Positions 42,594 to 53,432 of a stretch of DNA of 64,000 nucleotides are shown here, piece by piece. The DNA lies in contig CALJFL010000038.1 of assembly GCA_938074135.1 (NCBI GenBank), positions 62,001 through 126,000 on the forward strand, in the 5' to 3' direction. The DNA comes from an uncultured Halieaceae bacterium. Lineage in GTDB: Bacteria; Pseudomonadota; Gammaproteobacteria; Pseudomonadales; Halieaceae. A model generated the notes under the pieces. It was not told the DNA's origin. It ran no database searches and saw only the letters and a list, made by a program, of their open reading frames with translations. How positions within the stretch are numbered: the first letter of the stretch is position 1; every line of letters starts with the position of its first letter. A program made the position numbers and the translations under genes.

Positions 42594-43610
42594 TCATTCC
42601 TGTAGTTCGCCCCAATAACGGGCTACGTCCAGCATTCGATTAGCGTAGGCCCACTCATTATCAAACCAGGTCAACACCTTGACCAGGCGCATACCGCTAA
42701 CCCTGGTCTGGCTGGCGTCAATAATGCTGGACCGTGGGTCATGATTGAAATCGCAGGACGCCAGGGGTTCTTCAGTATAGCCAAGTACTCCGTCAAACCG
42801 CTCGGCAGCGGCAGCGGCCAATAAGGCGTTAATAGCCCGCACATCGGTATCTGTTTTCACCTGTACGGTCAGGTCCATTGCCGACACATTGAGGGTGGGT
42901 ACCCGCAGCGCCTGGGCGGTAAATTTGTCAGCCATGGCGGGCAGTATTCGCTCAATGCCCCGGGCCAGTTCAGTGTCCACCGGAATGATAGAATGGGCAG
43001 ACGCACGCGTCTTGCGCAGGTCGGTGTGGTGATAGGCATCGAGCACCGGCTGGTCATTCATCAATGAATGGATCGTGGTAATGGTGCCGCTGTCGATACC
43101 GACAACATCCTCCAGTGCCTGAATGACCGGCACAATGCCATTGGTGGTGCAGGAGGCATTGGAAACGATCTGGTCAGTGGCGCGCAGGTCTTGATGATTC
43201 ACTCCGTAGATCACGGTGGCGTCAACATCAGCCTGGGCGGGCTGGGAAAAAAGAACCTTGCCGGCGCCCTGCTGCAGATGCTGCTCGGCCGTTGCCCTGT
43301 CGCTGAATGCACCGCTGCACTCCAACACCATATCAACACCAAGGTCACTCCAGGGCAGATGATTGATGTCGGGGTCTGACAACAGCCTGATCCGGTGACC
43401 ATCTACCAGCAGGCTATCGCCGTCACCCTCTACTTTGCCAGGGAACCGGCCATGGGTGGAGTCATAACGACTGAGGTGAAGGACGGTTCGGGCATCGGCA
43501 ATTTCATTGATTGCCACAACCTCGACCTGGCCGCGCATCGGGCTCTCATAGAGCGCGCGCAGGACGCTACGCCCTATGCGGCCGTAGCCATTAATCGCCA
43601 GACGCAGCAT
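42594..43610 (-). CDS. epd: D-erythrose-4-phosphate dehydrogenase
   Basis: NAD-dependent enzyme of the GAPDH fold that oxidises erythrose-4-phosphate to 4-phosphoerythronate for PLP (vitamin B6) synthesis. The 338-aa protein has '[19 protein letters not shown]' (5-23), active-site Cys in '[14 protein letters not shown]' and '[14 protein letters not shown]'. The N-terminal extension and '[13 protein letters not shown]' fit Epd better than GapA, and the tkt-epd-pgk-fba order agrees. True GAPDH activity is the alternative; no separate gap gene is present in this window. Confidence 0.9.
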   Translation of the reverse strand: MLRLAINGYGRIGRSVLRALYESPMRGQVEVVAINEIADARTVLHLSRYDSTHGRFPGKVEGDGDSLLVDGHRIRLLSDPDINHLPWSDLGVDMVLECSGAFSDRATAEQHLQQGAGKVLFSQPAQADVDATVIYGVNHQDLRATDQIVSNASCTTNGIVPVIQALEDVVGIDSGTITTIHSLMNDQPVLDAYHHTDLRKTRASAHSIIPVDTELARGIERILPAMADKFTAQALRVPTLNVSAMDLTVQVKTDTDVRAINALLAAAAAERFDGVLGYTEEPLASCDFNHDPRSSIIDASQTRVSGMRLVKVLTWFDNEWAYANRMLDVARYWGELQE

Positions 43611-43621
43611 AACGCGTCGCC

Positions 43622-45619
43622 CTACAGGACAACGTCTTCCACGGCGGCCACGACGTTATCGACCGTAAAGCCGAATTGCTGCATCAGTTCTCCGGCAGGA
43701 GCCGATTCACCGAAGCTGCTCATACCGACGATACGACCATCGAGGCCAACGTACTTGTACCAATAGTCCATGTGCGCCGCCTCGACTGCCACCCTCGCCA
43801 GCACATCACTGGGCAATACCGACTCCCGATAAGCCGCGTCCTGCGCTTCGAATATCTCCGCGCAGGGCATGGATACAACCCTGATCTGCTTGCCCGCCTG
43901 GCTCAACTGCTCGGCTGCTGCCATGGCCAACTGGACCTCGGAGCCGGTAGCAATAATGATTGCCTGGGGTGAACCCGCGCAGTCGTGCAAGACATAACCA
44001 CCGCGTGCCACATCCGCCAGCTGCTGGTCATCGCGTTGTTGATGAGGCAGTCCCTGGCGGGAGAAGATCAGCGAGGAAGGGCCGTCGGTTCGCTCAATCG
44101 CCGCTTTCCAGGCCACTGCCGATTCCACCGTGTCACAGGGCCGCCATGTCTGCAGATTGGGCGTGGCCCGCAGCGCGGTCAACTGCTCTACAGGCTGGTG
44201 CGTCGGACCGTCCTCGCCAAGGCCGATGGAATCATGGGTATAGACAAAGATAACCGGCTGCTTCATCAGCGCTGCCATACGTACCGCGTTGCGGGCATAC
44301 TCCATAAAGATGAGGAAGGTAGCGCCGTAGGGGATAAATCCTCCGTGCAACGCTATTCCATTCATCACCGCCGACATGGCGAACTCTCGGACGCCGTAAT
44401 AGACATAATTACCGCTGGCATCAGCCGCACTGACGCCCTGGGACCCACTCCACAAGGTGAGGTTGGAGCCGGCCAGGTCGGCAGAACCACCCAGCAGCTC
44501 GGGCAATAAAGGCCCGTAGGCATTGAGGCAGTTCTGGGAAGCCTTGCGAGAGGCGATACTGGCGCCCTCCGCCTGACAGGCGGCGATATAGTCCAGGGCC
44601 CCGGCACTGAAGTCTGCGGGTAACTCCCCCGCCAACCGGCGCTTCAGCTCTGCAGCCTGCTCCGGGAAAGCCGCTGTATAGGCACTGACCTGTTGCTGCC
44701 AATCCTGCTCCAGTTTTGCTCCCTTCTCCACGGCATTCCAACCGGCGTAGATATCGTCTGGAATAACAAAGGGTTCGTGATGCCAACCAATCGCCTCGCG
44801 GGTTGCCGCCACCTCGTCTCCACCCAGCGGGGCACCGTGGCAGGATTCACTGCCCTGCTTGTTGGGCGAGCCCTTGCCGATAACCGTTTTGCAGCAGATC
44901 AGGGTGGGTTTGCCGGTTTCGTGACGGGCCGCCTCAATGGCATCCTTTACCGCCGCCGGATCGTGGCCGTCGACATTGGCGATCACCTGCCAGCCATAGG
45001 CTACAAACCGGGCTGGCGTATCATCGGAAAACCAACCCTCGACCTCGCCGTCGATGGAAATACCGTTGTCATCATAAAAAGCGATCAGCTTGCCCAGGCC
45101 AAGGGTACCGGCCAGCGAGCAGGCCTCGTGCGAGATGCCTTCCATCATGCAACCATCGCCAAGAAAGGTGTAGGTGTGGTGATCGATGACCTCATGCCCA
45201 GGCTGGTTGAACTGGGCGGCCAGCACCTTCTCGGCAAGTGCCATACCTATGGCGTTGGTGATGCCCTGGCCCAGCGGGCCGGTAGTGGTCTCCACCCCGG
45301 GCGCATAGCCGTACTCGGGATGACCGGGTGTCTTGCTGTGCAGCTGGCGGAAGTTGCGCAGCTCTGCCATCGGCAGGTCGTAGCCCGACAGGTGCAGCAG
45401 CGAGTAGATAAGCATTGAACCGTGTCCATTGGAGAGCACGAAACGATCTCGATTGGGCCACGCCGGGTTGGCAGGATTGTGCCGCAGGTAGTCATTCCAC
45501 AGGACTTCAGCAATGTCCGCCATGCCCATCGGCGCGCCCGGGTGGCCACTATTGGCCTGCTGAACGGCGTCCATGCTGAGGGCTCGAATAGCATTGGCAA
45601 GACTGGTGCGTGAGGACAT
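43622..45619 (-). CDS. tkt: Transketolase
   Basis: Thiamine diphosphate enzyme moving two-carbon units between sugar phosphates in the non-oxidative pentose pathway. The 665-aa length is typical. Motifs are '[16 protein letters not shown]' near the N-terminus, the ThDP/Mg site '[13 protein letters not shown]' continuing to '[11 protein letters not shown]', and the transketolase signature '[19 protein letters not shown]'. The ATG at 45619 gives the family N-terminus '[16 protein letters not shown]'; the 30-codon extension upstream is not conserved. It heads the tkt-epd-pgk-fba cluster and diverges from the ArsR-type regulator gene. Confidence 0.97.
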   Translation of the reverse strand: MSSRTSLANAIRALSMDAVQQANSGHPGAPMGMADIAEVLWNDYLRHNPANPAWPNRDRFVLSNGHGSMLIYSLLHLSGYDLPMAELRNFRQLHSKTPGHPEYGYAPGVETTTGPLGQGITNAIGMALAEKVLAAQFNQPGHEVIDHHTYTFLGDGCMMEGISHEACSLAGTLGLGKLIAFYDDNGISIDGEVEGWFSDDTPARFVAYGWQVIANVDGHDPAAVKDAIEAARHETGKPTLICCKTVIGKGSPNKQGSESCHGAPLGGDEVAATREAIGWHHEPFVIPDDIYAGWNAVEKGAKLEQDWQQQVSAYTAAFPEQAAELKRRLAGELPADFSAGALDYIAACQAEGASIASRKASQNCLNAYGPLLPELLGGSADLAGSNLTLWSGSQGVSAADASGNYVYYGVREFAMSAVMNGIALHGGFIPYGATFLIFMEYARNAVRMAALMKQPVIFVYTHDSIGLGEDGPTHQPVEQLTALRATPNLQTWRPCDTVESAVAWKAAIERTDGPSSLIFSRQGLPHQQRDDQQLADVARGGYVLHDCAGSPQAIIIATGSEVQLAMAAAEQLSQAGKQIRVVSMPCAEIFEAQDAAYRESVLPSDVLARVAVEAAHMDYWYKYVGLDGRIVGMSSFGESAPAGELMQQFGFTVDNVVAAVEDVVL

Positions 45620-45733
45620 TCTGTTCTCCGTGGTTGGTAGCGGTGGGGCCTGAACGCGTGGGCGGCCATTTTCGCGTAACCGGGCGCTGACAGCAAACAA
45701 ATCGCCCAAATTTCAGCGCAATCGATAGCCCCC

Positions 45734-45765
45734 AAACCTATATCAATATATTTTGATATAGGTTT
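45734..45765. promoter_or_regulatory. SahR-type operator, 32-bp inverted repeat
   Basis: Two perfect 13-base arms (aaacctatatcaa and ttgatataggttt) flank a six-base AT spacer. The right end lies 24 bases before the start codon of the ArsR-methyltransferase regulator, where it would cover that promoter. It is the only long AT-rich inverted repeat in the methyl-cycle region. The TATCAA/TTGATA core agrees with what I recall of SahR sites, so autoregulation of the sahR-metK-ahcY-metF run is likely (inference). Confidence 0.8.
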
Positions 45766-45789
45766 AAAAGCCTGATAGACTCGCCCGCC

Positions 45790-46785
45790 ATGTTAGCCAC
45801 CCAAATCACCGCCACTGACCACGGAACCGGGGAAGCCTTCGAATCCCTGGCCAACCTGTGTAAAGCCAGCGCCGACCCGCTGAGGATGCAGGTCCTGCGC
45901 GTGCTTCACGAGGACTCGTTTGGCGTGTCCGAGTTGTGCAAATTGTTCGATATCCGCCAACCGGCACTCAGCCATCACCTGAAGGTTTTGGCCAACGCGG
46001 GGCTGGTAGCAACACGACGGGAGGGCAACTCGATATTTTATCGCCGCAGCGAACTCGGACAACGAGCCGGCCTGGGCGTTCTGCAGGACAGTATATTCAC
46101 TGCCCTGGACCAGATCGCTTTACCAGAACTCCTGGCAAGCCGGCTGCAGACTCTGCACCGCAAGCGGGAAGAGAACTCGCGAGACTTCTTTCGCGTCAAC
46201 GCCGCCAAGTTTCGCCAGCAGCAGGACCTGATAGCCAGTTACGAACAGTATGCCGACACGGTCGCCGAGGTTCTGGGCAATGCGCCGCTGCAACAGCACC
46301 GGGTGGTGCTGGAAGTCGGACCGGGTGACGGCGCCTTTTTGCGCGAGCTGGCGCCCCGCTTCGACCGGGTCATCGCGCTGGACAATGCGCCGCAGATGCT
46401 CGCCAAAGCCCAGGCCACAACCGCCGAGGCAGGCCTTGATAACATCGAATTTATCGGCGGCGATACCAACGCAACTGAGCTGCGTCAACTGCAGGCGGAC
46501 TGCGTGGTGGTAAACATGGTGCTTCATCACACGCCCGAGCCCGCCCGGATCGTGTCTGATGTCGCCAACTGCCTGGCGCCAGGCGGTGTGGTGCTGATTA
46601 CCGACCTTTGCCGCCACGACCAGGCCTGGGCACGAGAGAATTGTGGTGACCTGTGGTTGGGCTTTGACCCACAGGATCTCACTAACTGGGCCGGCGATGC
46701 TGGCCTGGTGGACGTTGCCAGTGTCTATCTGGCGCAACGCAATGGATTTCAAATACAGGTGCGCCTCTTCGGCCACCCCAGTTAA
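45790..46785 (+). CDS. sahR: ArsR-family regulator fused to a SAM methyltransferase-like domain (SahR type)
   Basis: A 331-aa two-domain protein. The N-terminus is an ArsR/SmtB winged helix (about residues 18-90) with recognition region '[17 protein letters not shown]', lacking the metal-binding Cys pattern of true metal sensors. The C-terminal half is a class I methyltransferase fold with motif I 'VLEVGPGDG' (173-181) and '[15 protein letters not shown]'. Proteins of this design next to metK/ahcY are the SahR regulators, proposed to sense S-adenosylhomocysteine and repress methionine-cycle genes. The gene precedes metK by 13 bases, with the operator just upstream. An active methyltransferase role is not excluded. 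Confidence 0.88.
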   Translation: MLATQITATDHGTGEAFESLANLCKASADPLRMQVLRVLHEDSFGVSELCKLFDIRQPALSHHLKVLANAGLVATRREGNSIFYRRSELGQRAGLGVLQDSIFTALDQIALPELLASRLQTLHRKREENSRDFFRVNAAKFRQQQDLIASYEQYADTVAEVLGNAPLQQHRVVLEVGPGDGAFLRELAPRFDRVIALDNAPQMLAKAQATTAEAGLDNIEFIGGDTNATELRQLQADCVVVNMVLHHTPEPARIVSDVANCLAPGGVVLITDLCRHDQAWARENCGDLWLGFDPQDLTNWAGDAGLVDVASVYLAQRNGFQIQVRLFGHPS

Positions 46786-46798
46786 TAAGGAAAACACG

Positions 46799-47953
46799 AT
46801 GAGTGAATATTCAATCTTCACCTCCGAGTCTGTCTCGGAAGGTCACCCGGATAAAATGGCTGACCAGATATCCGATGCCATTCTCGACGCGATCATAGCC
46901 GACGACAAAGAAGCCCGCGTTGCGGTCGAGACCATGGTCAAGACCGGCATGGTGGTGGTCGCTGGCGAAGTGACTACCGATACCTATGTCGACCTCGAAG
47001 ACGTGGTTCGAGATGTCGTTATCGATATCGGCTACGACAGCTCAGACGTGGGCTTCGACGGTGCCTCCTGCGCGGTTCTCAACGCCATCGGCAAGCAATC
47101 GCCGGATATCGCCATGGGCGTGGATGAGGGCGAGGAAAAAGAACAGGGCGCCGGTGATCAGGGCCTGATGTTCGGTTACGCCACCAATGAAACCGACGTG
47201 TTGATGCCCGCCCCGATCTACTTCTCTCACCGCTTGGTAGAGCGCCAGGCCGAGCTGCGAAAAAACGGCACACTGCCCTGGCTGCGCCCCGATGCCAAAA
47301 GCCAGGTTACCTTGCGTTATGACAACGGCAAGCCGGTAGCCATTGACGCTGTTGTGTTGTCGACCCAGCACGATGAGGACATCAGGCAAAGCGATATTCA
47401 CGAAGCCATTATGGACCTGGTGATCAAGGAAGTACTGCCTGAGCAGTGGCTGCATGCGGGCACCAAGTACCACATCAACCCCACTGGCCAGTTTATTATC
47501 GGCGGCCCGGTCGGCGACTGTGGCCTGACTGGTCGCAAGATCATCGTTGACACTTACGGCGGCATGGCTCGCCACGGTGGCGGTGCGTTCTCGGGCAAAG
47601 ACCCCTCCAAGGTCGACCGGTCTGCAGCCTACGCCGGCCGTTATGTCGCCAAAAACATCGTGGCAGCCGGCCTTGCCGAGCGCTGTGAGATCCAGATCTC
47701 CTACGCCATCGGGGTCGCTGAGCCGACCTCAATATCGATCAACACGTTCGGCACCGGCGCGATCGGCGATGAGGTTATCGCCCAGCTGGTAGCAGAGCAC
47801 TTCGAACTGCGCCCGGCCGGCCTCGTGGAAATGCTGGACCTGAAGCGGCCCATCTATCGCAAAACGGCGGCCTACGGCCACTTCGGTCGAGAGGATTCAG
47901 ATTTCACCTGGGAGAAAACCGACAAGGCAGAGGCGCTGAAAGCAGCATTGTAG
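46799..47953 (+). CDS. metK: S-adenosylmethionine synthase
   Basis: Makes SAM from methionine and ATP. The 384-aa protein shows '[19 protein letters not shown]' (about 13-31), '[12 protein letters not shown]' (about 117-128) and the P-loop-like '[20 protein letters not shown]'. The ATG at 46799 follows 'taagga' and gives the standard N-terminus; the open frame starting inside the preceding gene is spurious. It is the second gene of the sahR-metK-ahcY-metF run. Confidence 0.98.
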   Translation: MSEYSIFTSESVSEGHPDKMADQISDAILDAIIADDKEARVAVETMVKTGMVVVAGEVTTDTYVDLEDVVRDVVIDIGYDSSDVGFDGASCAVLNAIGKQSPDIAMGVDEGEEKEQGAGDQGLMFGYATNETDVLMPAPIYFSHRLVERQAELRKNGTLPWLRPDAKSQVTLRYDNGKPVAIDAVVLSTQHDEDIRQSDIHEAIMDLVIKEVLPEQWLHAGTKYHINPTGQFIIGGPVGDCGLTGRKIIVDTYGGMARHGGGAFSGKDPSKVDRSAAYAGRYVAKNIVAAGLAERCEIQISYAIGVAEPTSISINTFGTGAIGDEVIAQLVAEHFELRPAGLVEMLDLKRPIYRKTAAYGHFGREDSDFTWEKTDKAEALKAAL

Positions 47954-48070
47954 GCAGAACCCGAAAACAGGCAGCTGCAACAGTCATTCGAGCAACAGCC
48001 CAGACAACGAACGAAGATACAGTCGACTACATTTGAACAAAACAGGTTCAACGAACCAGAGGATTAGGAA

Positions 48071-49462
48071 ATGAGCACAGCAGAGAAACTGGAAACAACG
48101 CAGGACTATAAGGTCGCCGATATCAACCTGGCCGAATGGGGTCGCCGTGAGCTGGACATCGCCGAAAGTGAGATGCCAGCCCTGATGGCCATGCGCGCCA
48201 AATACAAGGATCACCAGCCTCTGGCCGGTGCCAAGATCCTCGGTTGTATTCACATGACCATCCAGACCGGCGTACTGATCGAAACACTGACTGAGCTGGG
48301 CGCGGAAGTGCGCTGGTCATCGTGTAATATTTTCTCTACCCAGGATCACGCCGCAGCCGCGATTGCAGCGTCCGGGGTTCCGGTTTATGCCTGGAAAGGT
48401 GAGACCGAAGAGGAATATGAGTGGTGTATCGAGCAGACCATACTGAAAGACGGTCAGCCCTGGGACGCTAACATGATTCTGGACGACGGCGGCGACCTCA
48501 CCGGTATGCTGCACGAGAAATACCCTGCCATGCTGGATAAGATTCACGGTATTACCGAGGAAACCACGACCGGTGTGCACCGTCTTCAGGAAATGCTCGA
48601 GCAAGGCCTGCTGAAAGTACCCGCGGTCAACGTCAACGACTCGATAACCAAGTCAAAGAACGACAACAAGTATGGCTGTCGTCATAGTCTTAACGATGCC
48701 ATCAAGCGCGGCACAGACCACCTGTTGTCAGGCAAAAAGGCGCTGGTTATCGGCTATGGTGATGTCGGCAAGGGCTCCGCCCAGTCGCTGCGTCAGGAAG
48801 GAATGATTGTCAGGATCACTGAAATCGACCCGATCTGCGCCATGCAGGCTTGCATGGACGGCTACGAAGTCTCCTCGCCCTTCATCAATGGCGTTAACGA
48901 CGGCACCGAAGACTCGATCAACCGCGATCTGCTGCAGAACATTGACCTGCTGGTAACAACCACGGGTAACTACAACGTTTGTAACGAGAATATGCTCAAG
49001 AATCTCAAGTCAGGTGCTGTCGTGTGCAACATCGGTCACTTCGATAACGAAATCGATACCGCTTTCATGCGCCGCAACTGGGAGTGGGAAGAGATCAAGC
49101 CGCAGGTACACAAGGTTTATCGCGACCAGGCTAAAAACGATCACCTGTTGCTGCTTTCCGAGGGCCGACTGGTCAACCTCGGTAACGCCACCGGTCATCC
49201 ATCGCGCATCATGGACGGCTCCTTTGCCAACCAGGTACTGGCACAGATTTACCTGTACGAGCGCAAGTTCGCGGACCTTGAAGCCGAACTCAAGCCCGGT
49301 GCACTGTCGGTAGAAGTTCTGCCGAAGAAGCTGGACGAGGAAGTTGCCGCTCACATGGTGGCAGGCTTCGGTGGGATGCTGACACGCCTGACAGATGAGC
49401 AGGCGGACTATATCAGCGTCAATGCTGATGGCCCGTTCAAGCCCGACAGCTACAAGTACTAA
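48071..49462 (+). CDS. ahcY: Adenosylhomocysteinase
   Basis: Hydrolyses S-adenosylhomocysteine to adenosine and homocysteine, using tightly bound NAD. The 463-aa protein has '[16 protein letters not shown]', '[20 protein letters not shown]' (catalytic Lys and Asp), the NAD motif '[16 protein letters not shown]' and the dimer-completing C-terminus '[11 protein letters not shown]'. A good 'aggattagga' ribosome site precedes the ATG. The 117-base gap after metK was checked for an SAH riboswitch and none is recognisable; control is more likely through the upstream SahR operator. Presence of AhcY means the Pfs/LuxS route is not the only SAH detoxification path. Confidence 0.98.
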   Translation: MSTAEKLETTQDYKVADINLAEWGRRELDIAESEMPALMAMRAKYKDHQPLAGAKILGCIHMTIQTGVLIETLTELGAEVRWSSCNIFSTQDHAAAAIAASGVPVYAWKGETEEEYEWCIEQTILKDGQPWDANMILDDGGDLTGMLHEKYPAMLDKIHGITEETTTGVHRLQEMLEQGLLKVPAVNVNDSITKSKNDNKYGCRHSLNDAIKRGTDHLLSGKKALVIGYGDVGKGSAQSLRQEGMIVRITEIDPICAMQACMDGYEVSSPFINGVNDGTEDSINRDLLQNIDLLVTTTGNYNVCNENMLKNLKSGAVVCNIGHFDNEIDTAFMRRNWEWEEIKPQVHKVYRDQAKNDHLLLLSEGRLVNLGNATGHPSRIMDGSFANQVLAQIYLYERKFADLEAELKPGALSVEVLPKKLDEEVAAHMVAGFGGMLTRLTDEQADYISVNADGPFKPDSYKY

Positions 49463-49475
49463 GGAGTCGGGGTTC

Positions 49476-50315
49476 ATGTCCGACAACACACGGAGCATTT
49501 CCTTCGAGTATTTCCCGCCCAAGACGGACGCTGGGCGGGACAAACTGTTGGCGGAAACCACGCCCGCACTGCAGGCGCTAAATCCGGCGTTCTTCTCAGT
49601 GACTTACGGTGCTGGCGGTTCTACCCGTGATAATACCCGTGACATTGTCGCGGCGATTCGCGCCCAGGACATAAACGTGGCCCCTCACCTGAGCTTCGGT
49701 GGCGATGATGAGCAGGCAATTCTCGAGCTGCTGGAAGACTATCGCGAACTTGGCGTCAATCGATTGGTCGCACTGCGCGGCGATATTCCATCGGGAATGG
49801 GTGGCGGTGGCCAACTGGTCTATGCCAACGAACTGGTTGCATTTGTTCGAGACAAAACCGGTGACCACTTCCACATAGAGGTGGCGGCTTACCCCGAGGT
49901 ACACCCACAGGCGGAGAGCTACACCCAGGACATTTTGCACTTGAAAGGCAAATTCGATGCCGGCGCGGACAGTGCCATTACCCAGTACTTTTACAATGTA
50001 GAAGCCTACTTCTATTTTCTCGACCAATGCGCAGCCGCCGGAATCGACAAGCCGATTCATGCCGGCATCATGCCCATCACCAACTTTCAGAACCTGCAGC
50101 GTTTTTCCAAAAACTGCGGGGCGGAGATACCGCGCTGGATCTGCCAGCGTATCGAGGGCTACGGCGACGATCAGGACAGCATTCGCAAGTTCGGCGTAGA
50201 GGTTGTCACCCAGCTGTGCCAGACGCTGCTGGAAAACGGCGCGCCGGGTATTCACTTCTACACGATGAACCAGGTGGAGCCGACTCGCGAAATCTATAAT
50301 AATCTGAATCTTTAG
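49476..50315 (+). CDS. metF: 5,10-methylenetetrahydrofolate reductase
   Basis: FAD enzyme that makes 5-methyl-THF for methionine regeneration. The 279-aa protein begins 'SISFEYFPPKTDAG' with the catalytic Glu, followed by 'FFSVTYGAGGSTRDNT', 'LVALRGDIPSG' and 'AGIMPITNFQNLQRF'. An 'aaggag' ribosome site lies 9 bases before the ATG, 14 bases after ahcY, so the two are cotranscribed. It closes the methyl cycle together with metK and ahcY. Confidence 0.97.
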   Translation: MSDNTRSISFEYFPPKTDAGRDKLLAETTPALQALNPAFFSVTYGAGGSTRDNTRDIVAAIRAQDINVAPHLSFGGDDEQAILELLEDYRELGVNRLVALRGDIPSGMGGGGQLVYANELVAFVRDKTGDHFHIEVAAYPEVHPQAESYTQDILHLKGKFDAGADSAITQYFYNVEAYFYFLDQCAAAGIDKPIHAGIMPITNFQNLQRFSKNCGAEIPRWICQRIEGYGDDQDSIRKFGVEVVTQLCQTLLENGAPGIHFYTMNQVEPTREIYNNLNL

Positions 50316-50333
50316 CGGCTGGTCGGAATCGCC

Positions 50334-51080
50334 ATGCGCATACCCCGGATATTTACCGGGCAAGACATCACAGCCGGAGTCATCCTGCAACTGGAGGCCG
50401 GGGCCAGCGCGCATCTGAGCAGAGCCCTGCGCCTGAACGTCGGCGACAGCCTTTGTCTGTTCAACGGCAGTGGCAGCGAGTGGCCATGCCAGATTAGCTC
50501 GATCAACAAGAAACACGTCGGCGTGATGCCGTCTGAACCCCTTGTCCGCGATCTGGAATCACCCCTGAAAATACACCTTGGCATTGCGATCTCTCGTGGG
50601 GACCGCATGGACATGGTGATTCAGAAATCTACCGAGCTTGGCGTGACTACCATCACGCCGATACTGACCGAGCGTACCGAGGTCAAGCTGAAAGGCGAGC
50701 GGGTGCAAAAGAAACTACAACATTGGCGCCAGATCACCATCAGCGCCTGCGAACAAAGCGGCCGCACCAAACTGCCGGAATTGCATTCTCCGCGCCAGGT
50801 TGACCAGTGGCTGCAACACAGCGATGGCGAGCTGCGGTTTGTTCTACATCACCGTGGCGCCGCGGGTCTCAACACAGCAGCAGCGCCAGCCTCCGTTGAT
50901 CTTCTTATCGGGCCGGAGGGTGGCCTTACGCCAGAGGAAATTGACGCCGCCTCAGGCCACGGGTTCCAGTCCCTTACCCTGGGACCCAGGGTGCTGAGAA
51001 CAGAGACGGCGCCGCTGGCGGCTATCGCCATACTGCAGGCCCGCTGGGGTGATATGAACCCTTCCGGAAAAGCCGACTGA
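50334..51080 (+). CDS. rsmE: 16S rRNA m3U1498 methyltransferase
   Basis: SPOUT-class methyltransferase of 248 aa acting on the small-subunit decoding region. An N-terminal PUA-like domain ('MRIPRIF', 'HLSRALRLNVGD') precedes the knotted SAM-binding domain with 'RMDMVIQKSTELGV', 'LIGPEGGLTPEEI' and 'LGPRVLRTETAPLAA', all family signatures. It begins 18 bases after metF, so it is probably the last gene of the SAM operon, a sensible grouping with SAM supply. Its TGA stop directly abuts the stop codon of the convergent esterase gene. Confidence 0.95.
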   Translation: MRIPRIFTGQDITAGVILQLEAGASAHLSRALRLNVGDSLCLFNGSGSEWPCQISSINKKHVGVMPSEPLVRDLESPLKIHLGIAISRGDRMDMVIQKSTELGVTTITPILTERTEVKLKGERVQKKLQHWRQITISACEQSGRTKLPELHSPRQVDQWLQHSDGELRFVLHHRGAAGLNTAAAPASVDLLIGPEGGLTPEEIDAASGHGFQSLTLGPRVLRTETAPLAAIAILQARWGDMNPSGKAD

Positions 51081-52325
51081 TCAGCTCGCCTTGCGAACGT
51101 GTGTCCACTCCAGGAAATCAGCAATGCCGTTGACCGCGTGGTCGGTGCGCACCGAATGAAAAATCTCGAAAGCATGTTGGGCACCCGGCAACTCGGCATA
51201 GCCCACTGGTTGTTGTGAAACGGCCTGTAAGGCCGACACGAATGTCCGGGCTTCCTCCACCCACACGAGTGTGTCGTGGGTACCCTGAACAACAAAGAAT
51301 GGCGGCGCGTCGGCATTTACCCTGCTCAATGGCGAGCCAAGATCCCAAAGCTCCGGGTTCTCTTCCCGAGTACACTGCATAACCTGCTTGCCAAGGAAAC
51401 TGTCCATGGCCATCTTGGGACGGATGTCGTAACGATCGAGGAAATCAAAAACGCCGTAAAATGGCACAGCCGCTTGCACGGTGGTATCGCGATCCTCGAA
51501 GCCTGGCTGGTACTCGGGGCAATTGGGCGTCAGTGCCGCTAGCGAACTCAGGTGCCCTCCAGCTGAGCCCCCGGTAATAGCTACAAACTCGGGATCACCG
51601 CCAAACTCAGCAATATTGTCCTTGATCCAGACAATGGCTTTCTTGACGTCGATAATATGTGCCGGAAAGGCCGCTGTCGGGCTCAGCCGATAGTTGATCG
51701 CGACACACACCCAGCCACGCTGAGCCATGTGGTACATCAGTGGCTTGGCCTGCTCTTCTTTCTTGCCGATCACCCAGCCTCCACCATGAACCTGCAGCAA
51801 AACGGGACAGGGGCCTTCGCGTGGCGCCACCGGCTGGTAAACATCCAGCAGGTTGCGCTCTCCGGCATCGCCGTAGCTGATATGGGTATGTTTACGCACG
51901 CCATCGCGGGCGAAGTGAAAAGGCTTCAACCAGCTACGCGATACCACATCATCACTGAGTACAGCCTGTCGCTCCAGCGGGATGTCATTGCGATAATTTT
52001 CTCCCAGCGCCCGCTTCAGGGCAGCGCGAAAATACTGGGGTGTGTCCATGGACTGGACATGCAGGTAGGCAAGACCCAACCAGCACAGGGCAAAAATCGC
52101 CAGCCCGGTCTGTGCCCGCGCATCGTCGAAGACACCAGCCACAGCAAGTACCGCAGTCAGCGCCACCTGCCAGAGAATATGGATAAAGGCGAGCTCACCG
52201 GTCAACCATGCCAACATGAAATACAGGGGCACCAGGAAATACACCTGGCGGGCCTTTACCAGGGCACAGAATGTACCGATGGCGAAAAAAATGGCGAGGC
52301 CGAGATAAATAGCGGCAAGACTCAC
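51081..52325 (-). CDS. Membrane-anchored HSL-type esterase/lipase
   Basis: A 414-aa protein with three or four hydrophobic segments in its first 90 residues and a catalytic alpha/beta-hydrolase domain (about 150-414). The hydrolase part has the oxyanion motif 'VHGGGWVIGKKEEQ', the nucleophile elbow 'GGSAGGHLSS' and a late 'GAQHAFEIFHS' with the catalytic His, matching the HSL/acetyl-esterase group. The GTG at 52325 is preferred (ggag about 9 bases upstream) over a TTG five codons earlier. Cytoplasmic versus periplasmic placement of the catalytic domain is not clear. The substrate is unknown. Confidence 0.82.
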   Translation of the reverse strand: MSLAAIYLGLAIFFAIGTFCALVKARQVYFLVPLYFMLAWLTGELAFIHILWQVALTAVLAVAGVFDDARAQTGLAIFALCWLGLAYLHVQSMDTPQYFRAALKRALGENYRNDIPLERQAVLSDDVVSRSWLKPFHFARDGVRKHTHISYGDAGERNLLDVYQPVAPREGPCPVLLQVHGGGWVIGKKEEQAKPLMYHMAQRGWVCVAINYRLSPTAAFPAHIIDVKKAIVWIKDNIAEFGGDPEFVAITGGSAGGHLSSLAALTPNCPEYQPGFEDRDTTVQAAVPFYGVFDFLDRYDIRPKMAMDSFLGKQVMQCTREENPELWDLGSPLSRVNADAPPFFVVQGTHDTLVWVEEARTFVSALQAVSQQPVGYAELPGAQHAFEIFHSVRTDHAVNGIADFLEWTHVRKAS

Positions 52326-52466
52326 GGAACAGTTCTCCAATACAGAAACGGGACCGTCATTCTATTGCATTTTGACGGCCGCGGGGCAGCGCAAATGTGA
52401 ACCAGGCTTGCGCCGGTCACAGCCATTGCGTAGTTTAGCAGGCCTACATTGCAGCGGAATCAATCG

Positions 52467-53426
52467 ATGACGATCAAGATAGGCGTGGTGATGGATCCAA
52501 TAGCGGATCTGAGCTACAAAAAAGACAGCACCCTGGCGATGCTTTGGGCCGCTCAGGCACGTGACTGGCAGCTGTTTTACATGGAGCAGAAAGACCTCTA
52601 CCTGGACCAGGGTGTGCCGCGGGCACGGATGTCACAGCTCACCGTGTTTCACGACCCCGACAGCTGGTTCAATCTGGACCAGCCCGAGCAGCGCGACCTG
52701 GCTGAAATGGATGTCATCCTGATGCGCAAGGACCCGCCCTTCGACAACGAGTACATCTATTCAACCTACATTCTCGAAGCCGCCGAACGCCAGGGCACAC
52801 TTGTCGTAAACCGCTGCCAAAGCCTGCGGGACTGCAACGAGAAGGTCTTCGCCACCGAATTTCCCCAGTGCTGTCCCCCGGTACTGGTCAGTGCCGATAA
52901 TGAGCGACTCAAAGCCTTCCACCTATTGCACGAGGACGTCATTTTCAAGCCGCTGGACGGCATGGGAGGAACCTCGATATTCAGGGTCAAGGAAGGTGAC
53001 GCCAACCTCAATGTGATCCTCGAAACCCTGACCGGGCATGGCCGTCATACGATCATGGCGCAACGCTTCATTCCCGAAATCAGCGAAGGCGACAAGCGTA
53101 TTCTCATGATCAAGGGCAAGCCAGTTCCCTACTGCCTGGCCAGGGTACCCCTTATCGGAGAGACCCGCGGCAACCTGGCCGCCGGCGGCTCAGGCCGGCC
53201 ACAGCCGCTCAGCGAGCGAGATCAATGGATTGCCGAACAGGTCAGTCCCGCGCTAATTGACAAGGGCCTGCTATTTGTCGGCCTCGATATCATCGGCGAT
53301 TACCTCACCGAGATTAACGTCACCAGCCCCACCTGTATTCGTGAAATCGACAATGAGTACGATCTGGACATTGGCGGCCAACTGATGGATTGTATAGCCG
53401 TGGAGCTTGCTGAAAAGGGGCGCTAG
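52467..53426 (+). CDS. gshB: Glutathione synthetase
   Basis: ATP-grasp ligase joining gamma-glutamylcysteine and glycine. The 319-aa length is typical. Motifs are 'MDPIADLSYKKDST' (about 10-23), 'MRKDPPFDNEYIYST', 'DGMGGTSIF' and 'EINVTSPTCIREID' near the C-terminus. The ATG at 52467 matches the family N-terminus. It is followed after six bases by tonB, then yqgE and ruvX, the same order as in Pseudomonas. Confidence 0.97.
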   Translation: MTIKIGVVMDPIADLSYKKDSTLAMLWAAQARDWQLFYMEQKDLYLDQGVPRARMSQLTVFHDPDSWFNLDQPEQRDLAEMDVILMRKDPPFDNEYIYSTYILEAAERQGTLVVNRCQSLRDCNEKVFATEFPQCCPPVLVSADNERLKAFHLLHEDVIFKPLDGMGGTSIFRVKEGDANLNVILETLTGHGRHTIMAQRFIPEISEGDKRILMIKGKPVPYCLARVPLIGETRGNLAAGGSGRPQPLSERDQWIAEQVSPALIDKGLLFVGLDIIGDYLTEINVTSPTCIREIDNEYDLDIGGQLMDCIAVELAEKGR

Positions 53427-53432
53427 GGGTCG

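Noticed and set aside
44693..45418. 241-aa ORF antisense to tkt
   Set aside because: It is fully contained in transketolase, has no homologous motif and no ribosome site.
47954..48070. SAH riboswitch before ahcY
   Set aside because: The spacer has no match to the conserved SAH-riboswitch core that I know from pseudomonads, and a SahR regulator and operator already explain control.
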